Below, one piece after another: positions 17,581 to 27,054 of a stretch of 64,000 bases of DNA (positions are counted from its first letter, which is position 1; every line of letters starts with the position of its first letter). The position numbers and the translations under genes are program-made. The stretch lies in assembly GCF_017377715.1 (NCBI RefSeq), contig NZ_JAFVMF010000003.1, positions 62,001-126,000 of the forward strand. The letters run 5' to 3'. This DNA is from Acetobacter sacchari. GTDB taxonomy: Bacteria > Pseudomonadota > Alphaproteobacteria > Acetobacterales > Acetobacteraceae. The notes under the pieces were generated by a model that was given only the letters and a program-made list of their open reading frames with translations, did no database searches and was not told the origin of the DNA.

Positions 17581-19956
17581 ATGATTCGCACCACAGAAGA
17601 CGCGCGTCGCGTCAGCGCGGTCGTCGGCGCACTCGCGCTGGCTATGCTTCAGCCGGACTCCGCCAGAGCGTCCGCCGCTCGCCCTCGCCCGCCGTCGCGG
17701 TCCACACATGCCGCTCCAGCCTCTTCAGAGGGCCGCGCGCCGCAAAAATCCAAACCCCGCCTTCAATCGGACCGCCCGGAGCCGCGCCCGGAAGAGATCA
17801 CCGTGAACGGCGTGGACCGGCTGTCGGTCGCGGCGCGGCCAACGGGACAGACGACCTACAGCGCGGAACGCAGTGATTTCGCCAATCGTTCGGCGCAGAC
17901 TGCCGCCGACATGATGGCGACCATTCCCGGCGTGACCGTGATGCAGGGCAACGGGCCGCGCGACACCGTGATTTCCGTCCGTGGCTCAGGCGCGAGACAG
18001 TCTTACGGGCTGAAGAACCTTTCCGTGACGGAGGATGGTTTTCCCGTCACCCAGCCTGACGGCACGGCTCGTGCGGATCTGATAGACCCGCATGCCTATG
18101 CAGGCGTCGACGTCTTTCAGGGACCGGCGTCTTCCCTTTATGGAAATTACGCGATCAATGGGGCGATCAATTTCCGGACGCGCAACGGCGCCGACATTCA
18201 CGGGGTCGAACTGGGGTCTGATTTCGGCAGCTTCGGGATGATCAACAACTACGTCACGCTGGGCGCGGGGAACCGCCGATATGATTTCATGCTCTTCGGC
18301 AGCGATGTTCGGGGAAATGGATTTATACCGAACAGCGCCTATGCGACTTCTACCGAAAACATGAGATTGCGTGTTGTCCTGACGCCGTCCGACCGCCTTG
18401 TGTTGAAGGTGATCAATAACGTCACAGATACGTTTCTGCCGCTGCGTCTGTCTCTCTCGCAGTATCTGGCCAATCCTTATCAGCGGGGATGCGCGAACGC
18501 AGCCAGCGCCGCGAACGGCTGCGCCTCGGTCAACCTGTTGAGCAACGGGCGTTATGGGGCGACTCAGGCGACGAGTCCGCAGCGGGCGGGTCTTGGTCGC
18601 TTTGACCGCCGGACGATTGTTGGTTTGCGCTGGGAACACGATTTCAACGCGCAGACCCAGTGGAGAACGCAGTTCACCTATGATCAGCGCCATGTCGATC
18701 AACCGACCTCGACTACAGCTTTCGTCGGCCCGTTCAATTCCTATAATGTGCAGACCGATCTTACGAATCGTGGCCACATCGGCGCGACGCCGCTAACAAG
18801 CTTCGTCGGCGCGAATTTCGATTACATGGATTACGGGTATCAGGTGTACAACCTGACGCCGCAGGGCGGCGCGACGCGCGGCGCACTGAACTCGACGTCC
18901 TATGGACACCAGTTCAACATTGGTCTGCGGTTTCAGGAAGACTGGAAATTCGCGCCCAAATGGCGGGCCGTGGTGGGGTTGGGCGGCACATACTCGGATA
19001 TCGGAGCGGTCGAGACGCTCTACGCCTACGGGGCGTCGTCGCGTTCACTGCAATATGTTACGGCGAACAGATATTTCTTCAATCTCGCCCCGGAGGCGTC
19101 TGTGGTCTACGCCCCATCGAAGGCATGGACCCTGCATACACGCGTCGGCACGGCTTACGCCACGCCGTCATATTCGAGTTTTTTTGTAACCCCTCAGGGA
19201 AATTATGGAAACAACACATCCCTGAAGAGTGAAACGAGTCTGGGTTTCGATCTGGGCGCGGAGTGGCGCCCCTCGGCCGATATCGACGTGCAGGCGACGG
19301 GGTTCTACGAATTTTATCACAACGAGTTTGTCAGCCAGTCCGCAGGCGTCAACACGGCCGCCGGAAGCTACACCTTCAACGCGCCAGCGTCTGAACACCG
19401 AGGCGTCGAACTGGGCGCAACCTGGCGCCCGCTACGCACGCGCCTGCCCGGCTTGCAGCTCAAGCTTTCCTACACCTATGACGATCAGATCTACACGAAC
19501 TACACGGAGACGCTGACCAGCGGGGCCGTGTCGCGCAGTTTCTCGCGAAAGGGGCGTTATATCCCCGGCGTGGCGCCGCATTTTTTGAACGCACGTGTAA
19601 TGTATGATCAGCCCGACGGCGTTTTTGAAGGGTTCGGCGCGTTCGCGGAAGTCGCATGGCGCAGCGATATGTGGATCGACAACGCCAATATTCTCAAGGT
19701 TCCCGGTTATGCCTTGTTGAATCTCGAGGTTCATTATGACCCTCCTGCACGATTCGGGTGGGCGCATCGATTGCATAGCTATTTCGAGGTGCAGAACGTC
19801 ACAAACCAGATTTACGCTGCGGGCGCCACGGTGATTGCCGACAGCTTGCTGAGCAGTGGGCGACAGGCCGGGGCCGCGACGCTGGCTGGAAAAACCGGAT
19901 CAATTTACGCAGGATCGCCACGCGCCTTCATGGGCGGCGTGCGCGTAAGATTCTGA
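17581..19956 (+). CDS. TonB-dependent outer-membrane receptor (metal uptake)
   Basis: A 791-residue protein with a basic N-terminus and signal-like segment (VVGALALAMLQPDSARASA). A TonB-box-like EEITVNG lies near residue 62. The plug domain contains ADMMATIPGVTVMQ, VISVRGSGARQ and GPASSLYGNYAINGAINF. A long 22-strand barrel ends in VRVRF with the terminal Phe expected for outer-membrane insertion. It would take up a scarce ligand using TonB energy. Neighbouring DUF2946-like and Met-rich PepSY genes suggest copper, or an iron-siderophore with a reductase. The ligand cannot be decided from sequence. It forms an apparent operon with the next gene, 12 bases apart. Confidence 0.9.
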   Translation: MIRTTEDARRVSAVVGALALAMLQPDSARASAARPRPPSRSTHAAPASSEGRAPQKSKPRLQSDRPEPRPEEITVNGVDRLSVAARPTGQTTYSAERSDFANRSAQTAADMMATIPGVTVMQGNGPRDTVISVRGSGARQSYGLKNLSVTEDGFPVTQPDGTARADLIDPHAYAGVDVFQGPASSLYGNYAINGAINFRTRNGADIHGVELGSDFGSFGMINNYVTLGAGNRRYDFMLFGSDVRGNGFIPNSAYATSTENMRLRVVLTPSDRLVLKVINNVTDTFLPLRLSLSQYLANPYQRGCANAASAANGCASVNLLSNGRYGATQATSPQRAGLGRFDRRTIVGLRWEHDFNAQTQWRTQFTYDQRHVDQPTSTTAFVGPFNSYNVQTDLTNRGHIGATPLTSFVGANFDYMDYGYQVYNLTPQGGATRGALNSTSYGHQFNIGLRFQEDWKFAPKWRAVVGLGGTYSDIGAVETLYAYGASSRSLQYVTANRYFFNLAPEASVVYAPSKAWTLHTRVGTAYATPSYSSFFVTPQGNYGNNTSLKSETSLGFDLGAEWRPSADIDVQATGFYEFYHNEFVSQSAGVNTAAGSYTFNAPASEHRGVELGATWRPLRTRLPGLQLKLSYTYDDQIYTNYTETLTSGAVSRSFSRKGRYIPGVAPHFLNARVMYDQPDGVFEGFGAFAEVAWRSDMWIDNANILKVPGYALLNLEVHYDPPARFGWAHRLHSYFEVQNVTNQIYAAGATVIADSLLSSGRQAGAATLAGKTGSIYAGSPRAFMGGVRVRF

Positions 19957-19968
19957 GGGAAAATTAAA

Positions 19969-21336
19969 ATGAAGCCAAAACAATTTTCCCTATGGCCAGA
20001 TCACCGCACCATCTGGCGGTGGCACTTCTTTGCGGGACTTTTCTGTCTTCCGTTTGTGGCGTTTCTCAGCCTGACCGGCTCAGTCTATCTGTTCAAACCG
20101 CAGATCGACGACTGGATTGACTGGCGCTTCGATCATCTCTCCGTCACAGGGCCTGTGGCGTCGCCGACGCAGGAGGTGCGCGCGGCGCTTGCCGCCGTTC
20201 CTGGCGGGCGCTTGCTCGCCTATGAGCTTCCGCGAGGCGTCGGCAGCGCGGCGCGCGTCGTCGTCGACCATGCTGGCGAAGCGATCCGGGTTTACGTCGA
20301 TCCGTCTTCCCTCTCGATACTCAAGAAAATTCCGGAAGAATCACGCTTCGAACGCATTGTCTTCAAGCTGCATGGGCAACTGTTTTTGGGAAATGTCGGT
20401 TCAGTGATCATGGAGATGGTGGCCTCGTGGACGATCGTGATGATCGTCACCGGGATATATCTGTGGTGGCCGCGAGGCGGCGCGCGAGGTGGAGGAGTGC
20501 TCTACCCCCGCGTCGGCCGGGCGCGTGCGCGGTGGCGCGATTTGCATGCCGTCACAGGCCTTTGGATTTCCCTGTTTCTGGCGCTGTTTCTGGTCTCCGG
20601 GTTGCCGTGGTCTTTCGTATGGGGGCATGCGCTGGCTCGGGTTGAGACTACCGTGGGTAGACTGGCCTCGGTTCAGGATTGGGAAATAGGAGCGGTTTCA
20701 GCGCGAGACGTCATCGTCGGACACCCCGCGGAAAATTCTGGTGCGATTCAGCGAATGCCGGGCATGGACATGGGCGACATGGATATGTCGGGCATGGATA
20801 TGGCCCGGTCGACCACCGCGATATCGCCATCGGCAGATCCGCTTGCAGGGCTGGACGCAGTGGTCATCGCAAGCCGACGTCTGGGGTTTCCTGCTCCCGT
20901 TCTGGTCACGCCGCCTGCCCGCATCGGCGCGCCATGGCGTGTGCGCTCGGACACGCAGGATAGACCACGCCGCGTCAGCGCCCTTCTCGATGCGAAGGGA
21001 GCGGTCCTCTCCATGGAACGATTTTCTTCGAAAGGCGTGGCTGATCGCGTTGTCGCTTACGGCGTCGCCGCGCATGAAGGACAACTGTTCGGTTGGGCCA
21101 ATCAGGTGCTCAATCTGTTCGTCGCAACGGGTTTGCTGACTATGAGCGTCGCTGCGACGATCCTGTGGCTGCGGCGTAAAACGCCTGGTCATCTGGGCGC
21201 TCCGTCGCCGCTCGCCAGCCAGCGGGTTGGCGTGGGATCTCTTGTCGTTATGACGGCGCTGGGCGTTCTTCTGCCTGAACTTGGGGCGTCGTTGCTATTG
21301 ATTGTCGTGGCGAGCGTCATACTGAAAAAGACATGA
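19969..21336 (+). CDS. PepSY-associated membrane protein with Met-rich loop
   Basis: A 455-residue inner-membrane protein of the PepSY_TM type. A first transmembrane helix (FAGLFCLPFVAFLSLTGSVY) precedes a periplasmic PepSY region, helices near 145-165 and 190-215, another periplasmic loop, and C-terminal helices. Residues 263-278 (MPGMDMGDMDMSGMDM) carry seven Met and several Asp, a pattern typical of copper-binding segments. Members act as reductases or accessory proteins for imported ferric siderophores or metals. An AGGGAAAATTAAA leader and the 12-base gap after the TonB receptor indicate co-transcription. Confidence 0.85.
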   Translation: MKPKQFSLWPDHRTIWRWHFFAGLFCLPFVAFLSLTGSVYLFKPQIDDWIDWRFDHLSVTGPVASPTQEVRAALAAVPGGRLLAYELPRGVGSAARVVVDHAGEAIRVYVDPSSLSILKKIPEESRFERIVFKLHGQLFLGNVGSVIMEMVASWTIVMIVTGIYLWWPRGGARGGGVLYPRVGRARARWRDLHAVTGLWISLFLALFLVSGLPWSFVWGHALARVETTVGRLASVQDWEIGAVSARDVIVGHPAENSGAIQRMPGMDMGDMDMSGMDMARSTTAISPSADPLAGLDAVVIASRRLGFPAPVLVTPPARIGAPWRVRSDTQDRPRRVSALLDAKGAVLSMERFSSKGVADRVVAYGVAAHEGQLFGWANQVLNLFVATGLLTMSVAATILWLRRKTPGHLGAPSPLASQRVGVGSLVVMTALGVLLPELGASLLLIVVASVILKKT

Positions 21337-21405
21337 TATTTGGTCAGCTCATGGCGCTCGTATTCGGCTGTGGCGCGACCCGTCCTCGCGCGATAGCATC
21401 GGGCG

Positions 21406-22242
21406 ATGAAGCGAATGTCCGTCCATGAGCATGAAGCGAGCGTTTGTATTTCCCGGTGGAATCTGATCGAAGACGGAGCGCCTTTGAAAACGGCGTCTTC
21501 GTATCTCCTGCCAGTAACTTGCGATGGCGTCGCCGCAATGTTGAAGGTCACCGCCGATCCCGACGAGCAGCGAGGCGCCGCGTTGATGGCGTGGTGGGGC
21601 GGTGCGGGCGCCGCGCCCGTCCTGAAGCATGACCTGGGCGTCATTCTGCTTGAGCGCGCCTCCAGAGATCGCTCGCTTGCGGCGCTTGTTTACGAAGGAA
21701 GCGATGACGAAGCGACGTCGCTTCTCTGTGCGACGGCCGCGCGCCTGCATCTGCGCCAGGGGCGGGATATTCCATCCCTGAAGCGGCTCGAAGACTGGTT
21801 CGCCTCTTTGCTCAATCTATCGCAGACGGATGAAGCGTGGATCGTGGAATGCTCGACACTGGCGCGATTGTTGCTGAGCGAGCAGAGCGCCGGTGTGCCT
21901 TTGCATGGCGATCTGCATCACGGCAATATTTTGGATTTTGGATCGCGCGGCTGGCTGGCGATAGATCCGAAGGCGCTTTGGGGTGAGCGAACTGCTGATT
22001 ATGCCGCCATGTTCCTGAATCCAGACCTTGCTGACCCGGATCGACCATTTGCGGTGGATAGCGAGTTGTTTGAACGTCGCGTGCGCAAGGTCTCCAGCCT
22101 TGCAGGCATCGACTCCCGAAGATTGCTGCGATGGATACAGGCATGGAGCGGCCTTTCGGCGCTCTGGTTTCTTGAGGGCGGCGGCGATCCTGTCGTCCAA
22201 CGCAGGATCGGGGAGCTGGCTGCTCGATCTTTGGCGCAATAG
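21406..22242 (+). CDS. Aminoglycoside/hydroxyurea antibiotic kinase, APH(6) type
   Basis: A 278-residue kinase-fold protein of the streptomycin 6-kinase (StrB-like) family. The N-terminal lobe has the Lys of AAMLKVTAD. The catalytic loop is PLHGDLHHGNILDF, and the metal-binding Asp lies in WLAIDPKALWGERTADYA; both are characteristic of APH(6)/hydroxyurea phosphotransferases. It could phosphorylate streptomycin-like compounds. Chromosomal members often have unknown natural substrates, so resistance is not demonstrated. It is encoded 69 bases after the PepSY gene on the same strand and may be read through from that operon. Confidence 0.85.
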   Translation: MKRMSVHEHEASVCISRWNLIEDGAPLKTASSYLLPVTCDGVAAMLKVTADPDEQRGAALMAWWGGAGAAPVLKHDLGVILLERASRDRSLAALVYEGSDDEATSLLCATAARLHLRQGRDIPSLKRLEDWFASLLNLSQTDEAWIVECSTLARLLLSEQSAGVPLHGDLHHGNILDFGSRGWLAIDPKALWGERTADYAAMFLNPDLADPDRPFAVDSELFERRVRKVSSLAGIDSRRLLRWIQAWSGLSALWFLEGGGDPVVQRRIGELAARSLAQ

Positions 22243-22534
22243 GTGTCCGGGACGCGGTGAAAGCGTCGCCACGAAAATATGCTTCGGCGAGGATACTTTA
22301 CATCTTTCGGCGCCAGCACTGCCGCGTACGCAGGATTTTTTCGTTTGATTATGAAGCTGTGTTCGTCTCTGTCGTAATTCTCTTATATTTTCTAGAAATA
22401 TTTTTAACAATCGATTTTTATCATAAGAAAAAATATCTTGCAGGGCTGCGTCGGTGCGTTCGCCTGGAAACCGTTCCTCCAGAGTGCGCCGGCAACGGCC
22501 GCGCCTGTTGTCGCTCTGGCGGAACGGTTTTTCC

Positions 22535-23104
22535 TCAATTCGTCAGTTCGATAGAGTCGCTCGCCGTGACGCGCGCCAGCATCGGAAAGATCCTATCGCA
22601 GGCGAAATCATGCATGTCTTCTGAAAGACTTGATGTTAAATCTTCCGCGATCACGACGCCGTATCCATGCTCGTGTGCGGCCCGCGCCGTGGATTCGACG
22701 CCCATGTTGGTTGCGACGCCTCCCAGAACGATCGTCGTGACGCCACGCCGGCGGAGCTGCAAATCAAGCTCCGTTCCATAGAATGCGCCCCATTGCCTTT
22801 TTGTGATTCGCAGGTCGGAGGGCTCGGCCATGCCGTCACAGAGCTCGGACCAATTCTCGGGGCGGTCGCCCGCTGGCGGAGCCAAGGAACGATCCACTGG
22901 GGTTTTTACTGCGTCCGCAAAGTCGGCGGCGAACGCGACGTTCACAAGTACGACTGGCGCCCCGGCGGCGCGGAAACGTTGCGCCAGCAGTTTGGAACGA
23001 GAGAGAATGGCGTCGCTGGCATGCGGCTCAAGCTGATAGCTCATGATGCCCTTCTGGAGATCGATCAGGACGAGGGCGGTCGTGGAGGCGAGTAGAGAAA
23101 TCAT
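22535..23104 (-). CDS. Isochorismatase-like hydrolase family protein lacking the catalytic Cys
   Basis: A 189-residue protein with the isochorismatase fold. The catalytic Asp is in ALVLIDLQKG (about residue 15) and the Lys in TKRQWGAFYGT. The loop that normally reads TN-x-C-V-E reads ATNMGVESTAR, so the nucleophilic Cys is Gly (about 135). E. coli YecD-like members show the same replacement, so this is a recognised subgroup rather than a damaged gene. Substrate unknown. It is divergent from the TetR gene at 23200, which carries an operator at its own start and may control both. Confidence 0.85.
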   Translation of the reverse strand: MISLLASTTALVLIDLQKGIMSYQLEPHASDAILSRSKLLAQRFRAAGAPVVLVNVAFAADFADAVKTPVDRSLAPPAGDRPENWSELCDGMAEPSDLRITKRQWGAFYGTELDLQLRRRGVTTIVLGGVATNMGVESTARAAHEHGYGVVIAEDLTSSLSEDMHDFACDRIFPMLARVTASDSIELTN

Positions 23105-23197
23105 CCATTCTGCTCCGGCATGGCGCTCGCGCTCCTGCGCGTTGTTCGATCAGGAGCGGTCGGGTAGAATTTGAGGGTGTGTTCAAGTAGGAGCATT

Positions 23198-23217
23198 ATT
23201 TGAGTATGGACTCAAAT
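23198..23217. promoter_or_regulatory. Palindromic operator overlapping the tetR start codon
   Basis: ATTTGAGT (23198-23205) and ACTCAAAT (23210-23217) form a perfect 8-bp inverted repeat with a 4-bp centre. A weaker TTGA-N8-TCAA lies just upstream. Its place at the start codon of a TetR gene suggests autoregulation by roadblock. It might also control the divergent isochorismatase-like gene. Confidence 0.6.
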
Positions 23218-23838
23218 TCGTCAAGCGGAAAAAATCGAGCGCCTCTGACGCCGCAACGGGCGATCGGGCGCCAGCGGGTGGCTGAATTGCTGGGCGCAGC
23301 GTCGGACATCATTGAGGAGCGCGGCTACGAAGCGACGACAATGGCGGAAATCGCCGCGCGAGCCGGGGCGAAAATAGGTTCGCTTTATCGCTTCTTTCCA
23401 AACAAGGACGCGGTGGCGGGGGCGTTGCTAGACCAACACCTTGCGATCCTGACGGAGGCGTATGCGGCGCTGGAGCAGCGTGCTGCAGGGAGGTCGCCGG
23501 ATGAACTGGCCGACATGCTGATAGAGTTTCTGGTGTCGATCTATCCGCAGGTGAAATCCCTTCCTGCCCTGATGGATATGCGCGAAGACGTGGCGGATTT
23601 TCGGCGCCGGTTGCATGCTCATGCTCTGGCGGGCGTCTCGGGAGCGTTGCGCGTGTGCGCGCCGCGTCTGGATAAAAAAAATGCTGATGATATTTCAGCG
23701 GTTCTCGTTAACAATATGAAAATTCTGCTGGGGATGACGCGAGGCGCGGTTATCTCGACGCCCGGCGCGCCGGACGAGTTGCGGTTGATGAACCGTCTGT
23801 ACCTGTCCAGCAGGTTGAAGACGCACGGAGCCTTTTAA
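23200..23838 (+). CDS. TetR-family transcriptional regulator
   Basis: A 212-residue regulator with a clear N-terminal helix-turn-helix (about 35-80: GYEATTMAEIAARAGAKIGSLYRFFPNKDAV) and a helical C-terminal domain. A GGAG lies 6 bases before the TTG at 23200, while the ATG at 23206 sits 12 bases away, so I prefer the TTG start. The start overlaps the palindrome at 23198-23217. The divergent neighbour (22535-23104) is the natural candidate target. The effector is unknown. Confidence 0.88.
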   Translation: MSMDSNSSSGKNRAPLTPQRAIGRQRVAELLGAASDIIEERGYEATTMAEIAARAGAKIGSLYRFFPNKDAVAGALLDQHLAILTEAYAALEQRAAGRSPDELADMLIEFLVSIYPQVKSLPALMDMREDVADFRRRLHAHALAGVSGALRVCAPRLDKKNADDISAVLVNNMKILLGMTRGAVISTPGAPDELRLMNRLYLSSRLKTHGAF

Positions 23839-24058
23839 TACAGAGCGCCGTTGGCTTGTATGGGCGTATGCTGCGCATACAGAAAATTTCTGCGCCGATA
23901 TGGCCGCAGACGGACCTTTGCGAGAACTGATGTTTTTCATTCTGATAGAGGAAATTCATGATATTTCCTATAAAAATCAGTGTTGTTTTGCGACGTCACC
24001 CTGCGAGCAGGTAGATCTGGCATCGCGTTCACAGAAAGCCGTGCGTGGCATTGGAAGG

Positions 24059-24727
24059 TCAGCCCGGCTTTCTGGAAGCGGTCAACTGAGTCAGTTGCGC
24101 CGCCAGTCGCTCGGCGCTCGCGTCCACAGGCAACACGCCCATAAGCTGGTTGCTTCCGTCCATAAGGTAGAGCACGGAACTATGGTCCATCAGATAGGCG
24201 TCGGGCTTTTCTCCACTCCGGGGAGTGCGTCTGTTCGCCATGACGTGAAATTCGCGGAGCATTCGGTCGATATCGGCGCCACGTCCGGTAAGGCCGACGA
24301 TATCGGGTGAAAACGTGGAGACGTAGCTTTTCACTACGGCGGGAGTGTCCCGTTCAGGGTCTACAGTAACGAACAGCGGCGTGATCGCGGCGCCGACAGG
24401 GCCGAGCGAGTCCAGAGCCTGGGTCACTGTCGCCAACGTAAGCGGGCAGACGTCGATGCAGTGGGTGTAGCCGAAGTAGATCAGGGTTTGACGACCGTGG
24501 AAGGTGTCTTGCGTGACAGGTCGTCCGTTCATGTCGACAAGCGCGTAAGGACCGCCAACGGTATTGGGCGTCCTGTACGTGAGCATGAGACGCAGCCCCG
24601 CCGCGCCAAGAAAGAGCGCGGCAATAAAAGCGACGACCGCTACGAACGGCCACCGACGCGTTAAGGTCAAGGGCGACGACTTGTCCGCCGAACGCTGTCC
24701 CGGTCGTCCCGATGCTGAGCGCGTCAT
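24059..24727 (-). CDS. SCO1/SenC family copper chaperone
   Basis: A 222-residue protein with an N-terminal membrane anchor (WPFVAVVAFIAALFLGAAGL, about 26-45) and a periplasmic thioredoxin-like domain. The copper ligands are the C-x3-C pair Cys90/Cys94 (YTHCIDVCP) and His182 (LMDHSS). The family delivers copper to the CuA site of cytochrome oxidase or acts as a thiol reductase. A strong AGGAGG lies 5 bases before the ATG. It is monocistronic, and no oxidase genes are adjacent. Confidence 0.93.
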   Translation of the reverse strand: MTRSASGRPGQRSADKSSPLTLTRRWPFVAVVAFIAALFLGAAGLRLMLTYRTPNTVGGPYALVDMNGRPVTQDTFHGRQTLIYFGYTHCIDVCPLTLATVTQALDSLGPVGAAITPLFVTVDPERDTPAVVKSYVSTFSPDIVGLTGRGADIDRMLREFHVMANRRTPRSGEKPDAYLMDHSSVLYLMDGSNQLMGVLPVDASAERLAAQLTQLTASRKPG

Positions 24728-24896
24728 GCGTTCCTCCTGCCTGTCCGGTCCGACGCAAAGGTCAGTTTATAAAAGCCGATGAGAACACGCCATACCCGGT
24801 CTGACGGCTGAGCCGCCAGTAAGCTGCGCTCGCAGTGCTGCCCTCCGCATCAGGCCTACCCGAAGCAGAGAGGGCATCGAAGCAAGGCTTCCTGTC

Positions 24897-25784
24897 TTAC
24901 CACACGAGGCCCGGCACGCTGGCGACGGGAGACAGGCCCTGCGCGTCAGCCTCGGCCTGCGCCAACGCCGGATCGTCGCCAAGTTTTTCCTTATGGATCC
25001 CACCAAGAACCCAAAGTGCGTCCACGCCTGCCGCTGCCGCGCCGCGCACGTCCGTCGCCAGCGCGTCACCCACCCCGATCACGCGGTCGCGCGGCGTATC
25101 GAGCATGGCCAGCACCGGTTCGTACACCGCAGCGAAAGGTTTGCCGATCCAGTGAACCAGACCGTTCTTCTGTTCGTAGATTTTCGCCAGAAGCCCCGCG
25201 CAGATAAGGCGCTTTCCGTCACGAATCACCTCCATGTCAGGGTTGGCGCAAATCATTGGCAGCCCGCGCGCGGCGGCGGCGTCAAGTGCTGCGACATAAG
25301 GTTCGAACTCGGTCTTTCCACGCCGTTCGTCTGGTCCGGTGTTCATGACAAAGTCGGCTTCCTCTGGCGTTTCGACCAGTTCCAGACCAAGCTCCTCGAA
25401 CAGTGCCAGATCGTGATCGCCGCCGATATGCAGCGTTTTCGTTCCCAGTGACGCGAGCCACGGCGCGATTGCGAGGGTCGCGTCCTGATCGCGCGAGAGA
25501 AGAAGGCGACGGGTGAACTCGCCGCTGGTCATCAGGCCGTCGTAAAGCGCGTCTTCGACGCCCATGTCGCGAAGCTGGGCCTGCACGACAGGCGCCGGGC
25601 GCGGCGCATTGGAGAGCAGCACGATGCGCTTGCCCGCCGATTTCAGCGCCTGCAGACACGCAATGGCGCCGGGATAGGGGCGCACGCCGTCATGCACACA
25701 CCCCCACAAATCTACGATGTAGCCGTCATAACGGTTGGCCAGACCGGAAACGCCGGAGAGGCGCTCTATACGGCGGGCGGTCAT
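24897..25784 (-). CDS. HAD-superfamily class IIA phosphatase
   Basis: A 295-residue protein from ATG 25784, chosen because it overlaps the pyrD stop (ATGA) and follows a GGAGAG. Motif I is DLWGCVHDG, motif II is VLLSNAPR, and the C-terminal motif IV (IGVGDALATDVRGAAAAGVDALWVLGG) is typical of the NagD-like subfamily. It should be a cytoplasmic phosphatase of a small metabolite such as a nucleotide or sugar phosphate. Co-transcription with pyrD is clear, but the substrate is unknown. Confidence 0.88.
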   Translation of the reverse strand: MTARRIERLSGVSGLANRYDGYIVDLWGCVHDGVRPYPGAIACLQALKSAGKRIVLLSNAPRPAPVVQAQLRDMGVEDALYDGLMTSGEFTRRLLLSRDQDATLAIAPWLASLGTKTLHIGGDHDLALFEELGLELVETPEEADFVMNTGPDERRGKTEFEPYVAALDAAAARGLPMICANPDMEVIRDGKRLICAGLLAKIYEQKNGLVHWIGKPFAAVYEPVLAMLDTPRDRVIGVGDALATDVRGAAAAGVDALWVLGGIHKEKLGDDPALAQAEADAQGLSPVASVPGLVW

Positions 25785-26878
25785 CGGCTCTCTCCACCGT
25801 TGTTCTTCAGGTCCGCGCCTTTCAAATCCGACAGCGATTCCACGCTCAGTTCGCGCAGGATCGCCAGCGTCTCGCGCTTCAGGCGCGCCAGAAGCGCAGG
25901 GCCTTCGTAAGCGAACGCGGAATAGACCTGCACGAGGTCGGCGCCCGCGCGCACCCGTTCGACGATATCCGCGCCAGTCTCGATGCCGCCGCAACCGACC
26001 AGACCGAGCCGCCCGTTCGACAGCCGCGCGGCTTCGCGCAGCATTTCGGTCGCCCGCGCCTTGAGCGGTCGGCCCGACAGGCCGCCTGTCTCACCCGCGT
26101 GCGGGCTACGCAGCGTCGCGGGTCGCGCCAGCGTGGTGTTGCTGATGATCAGTCCGTTCGCCCCACCCTGCGCCGCAGCTTCGATAACGGGCGCCAACTG
26201 GTCGTTCGCCAGATCGGGGGCGAGCTTGATCAGCAGGGGAGGGCGGGTCGCATGACGTGCATTGATCGCGGCCAGCAGTTCGGCAAGGCGTTCGGAATCC
26301 TGCAGGGCGCGCAGGCCGGGCGTGTTGGGCGACGAGAGGTTGAGGACGATGTAGTCCACGTACGGCTTCACGCGCGCGATCAGCTCCGGGTAGTCCAGTT
26401 CGGGCGCTGCGCCGATCTTGTTGATGCCCAGATTGGCGCCGACCGGCGCTCCGGGGCGGGTGCCCCGATCACGATACAGACGCGCCAGTCGCACCGTGAA
26501 GCGGTCTATGCCCTGATTGTTGAAGCCCATCCGGTTGATGACAGCGCGATCCTGCGTCAGCCGGAACAGCCTCGGACGGGGGTTGCCCTGCTGCGGACGT
26601 GGCGTAACCGTGCCTGCCTCGACAAACCCGAAGCCCAGCTGCGCCAGCGGCCGGACGACGCGCGCGTCCTTGTCGAATCCCGCAGCGATGCCGATGGGGT
26701 TGGAGAACCGCATGCCGAACGCCCGTGTGGCCAACGCCGGGTCGTCCTTCGGACGTGACGGAGGAACGCCGGCGCCCAGCAGCAGGGCGTCGATCGCCAG
26801 GCCGTGGGCGCGTTCGGGATCGAGGCGCCGGAGCAGGGGAAGGGCGGGGGCGAGAAGGCGGTCGGACAGGTCTTTCAT
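25781..26878 (-). CDS. pyrD: Dihydroorotate dehydrogenase (quinone), class 2
   Basis: A 365-residue protein from ATG 26878 (MKDLSDRLLAPALPLL); the frame stays open upstream but family members start here. The N-terminal amphipathic helices bind membrane and quinone, and the FMN barrel follows. SNPIGIAAGFDKDA, NRMGFNNQG, YIVLNLSSPNTPGLR (catalytic Ser) and GLIISNTT are all diagnostic of class 2. It oxidises dihydroorotate to orotate in pyrimidine synthesis and passes electrons to the quinone pool. It is upstream of, and overlaps by 4 bases, the HAD phosphatase gene. Confidence 0.97.
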   Translation of the reverse strand: MKDLSDRLLAPALPLLRRLDPERAHGLAIDALLLGAGVPPSRPKDDPALATRAFGMRFSNPIGIAAGFDKDARVVRPLAQLGFGFVEAGTVTPRPQQGNPRPRLFRLTQDRAVINRMGFNNQGIDRFTVRLARLYRDRGTRPGAPVGANLGINKIGAAPELDYPELIARVKPYVDYIVLNLSSPNTPGLRALQDSERLAELLAAINARHATRPPLLIKLAPDLANDQLAPVIEAAAQGGANGLIISNTTLARPATLRSPHAGETGGLSGRPLKARATEMLREAARLSNGRLGLVGCGGIETGADIVERVRAGADLVQVYSAFAYEGPALLARLKRETLAILRELSVESLSDLKGADLKNNGGESR

Positions 26879-27054
26879 GGCGGCGGATGCTGCCCGAAGG
26901 GCGGCGGATTGAAAAGTCAGGATTGCCGCGCTTCGGGAGCAGGGCGCGACAGTCCCGGCGCTGTATGCTACCGGCGCAGCAGGCATGATTCCTGCGCGAA
27001 CGGGGGCGCGCCGCTGAAAAGACGGCGGAGAACGACGCCGATGGAGAAGGCGCA

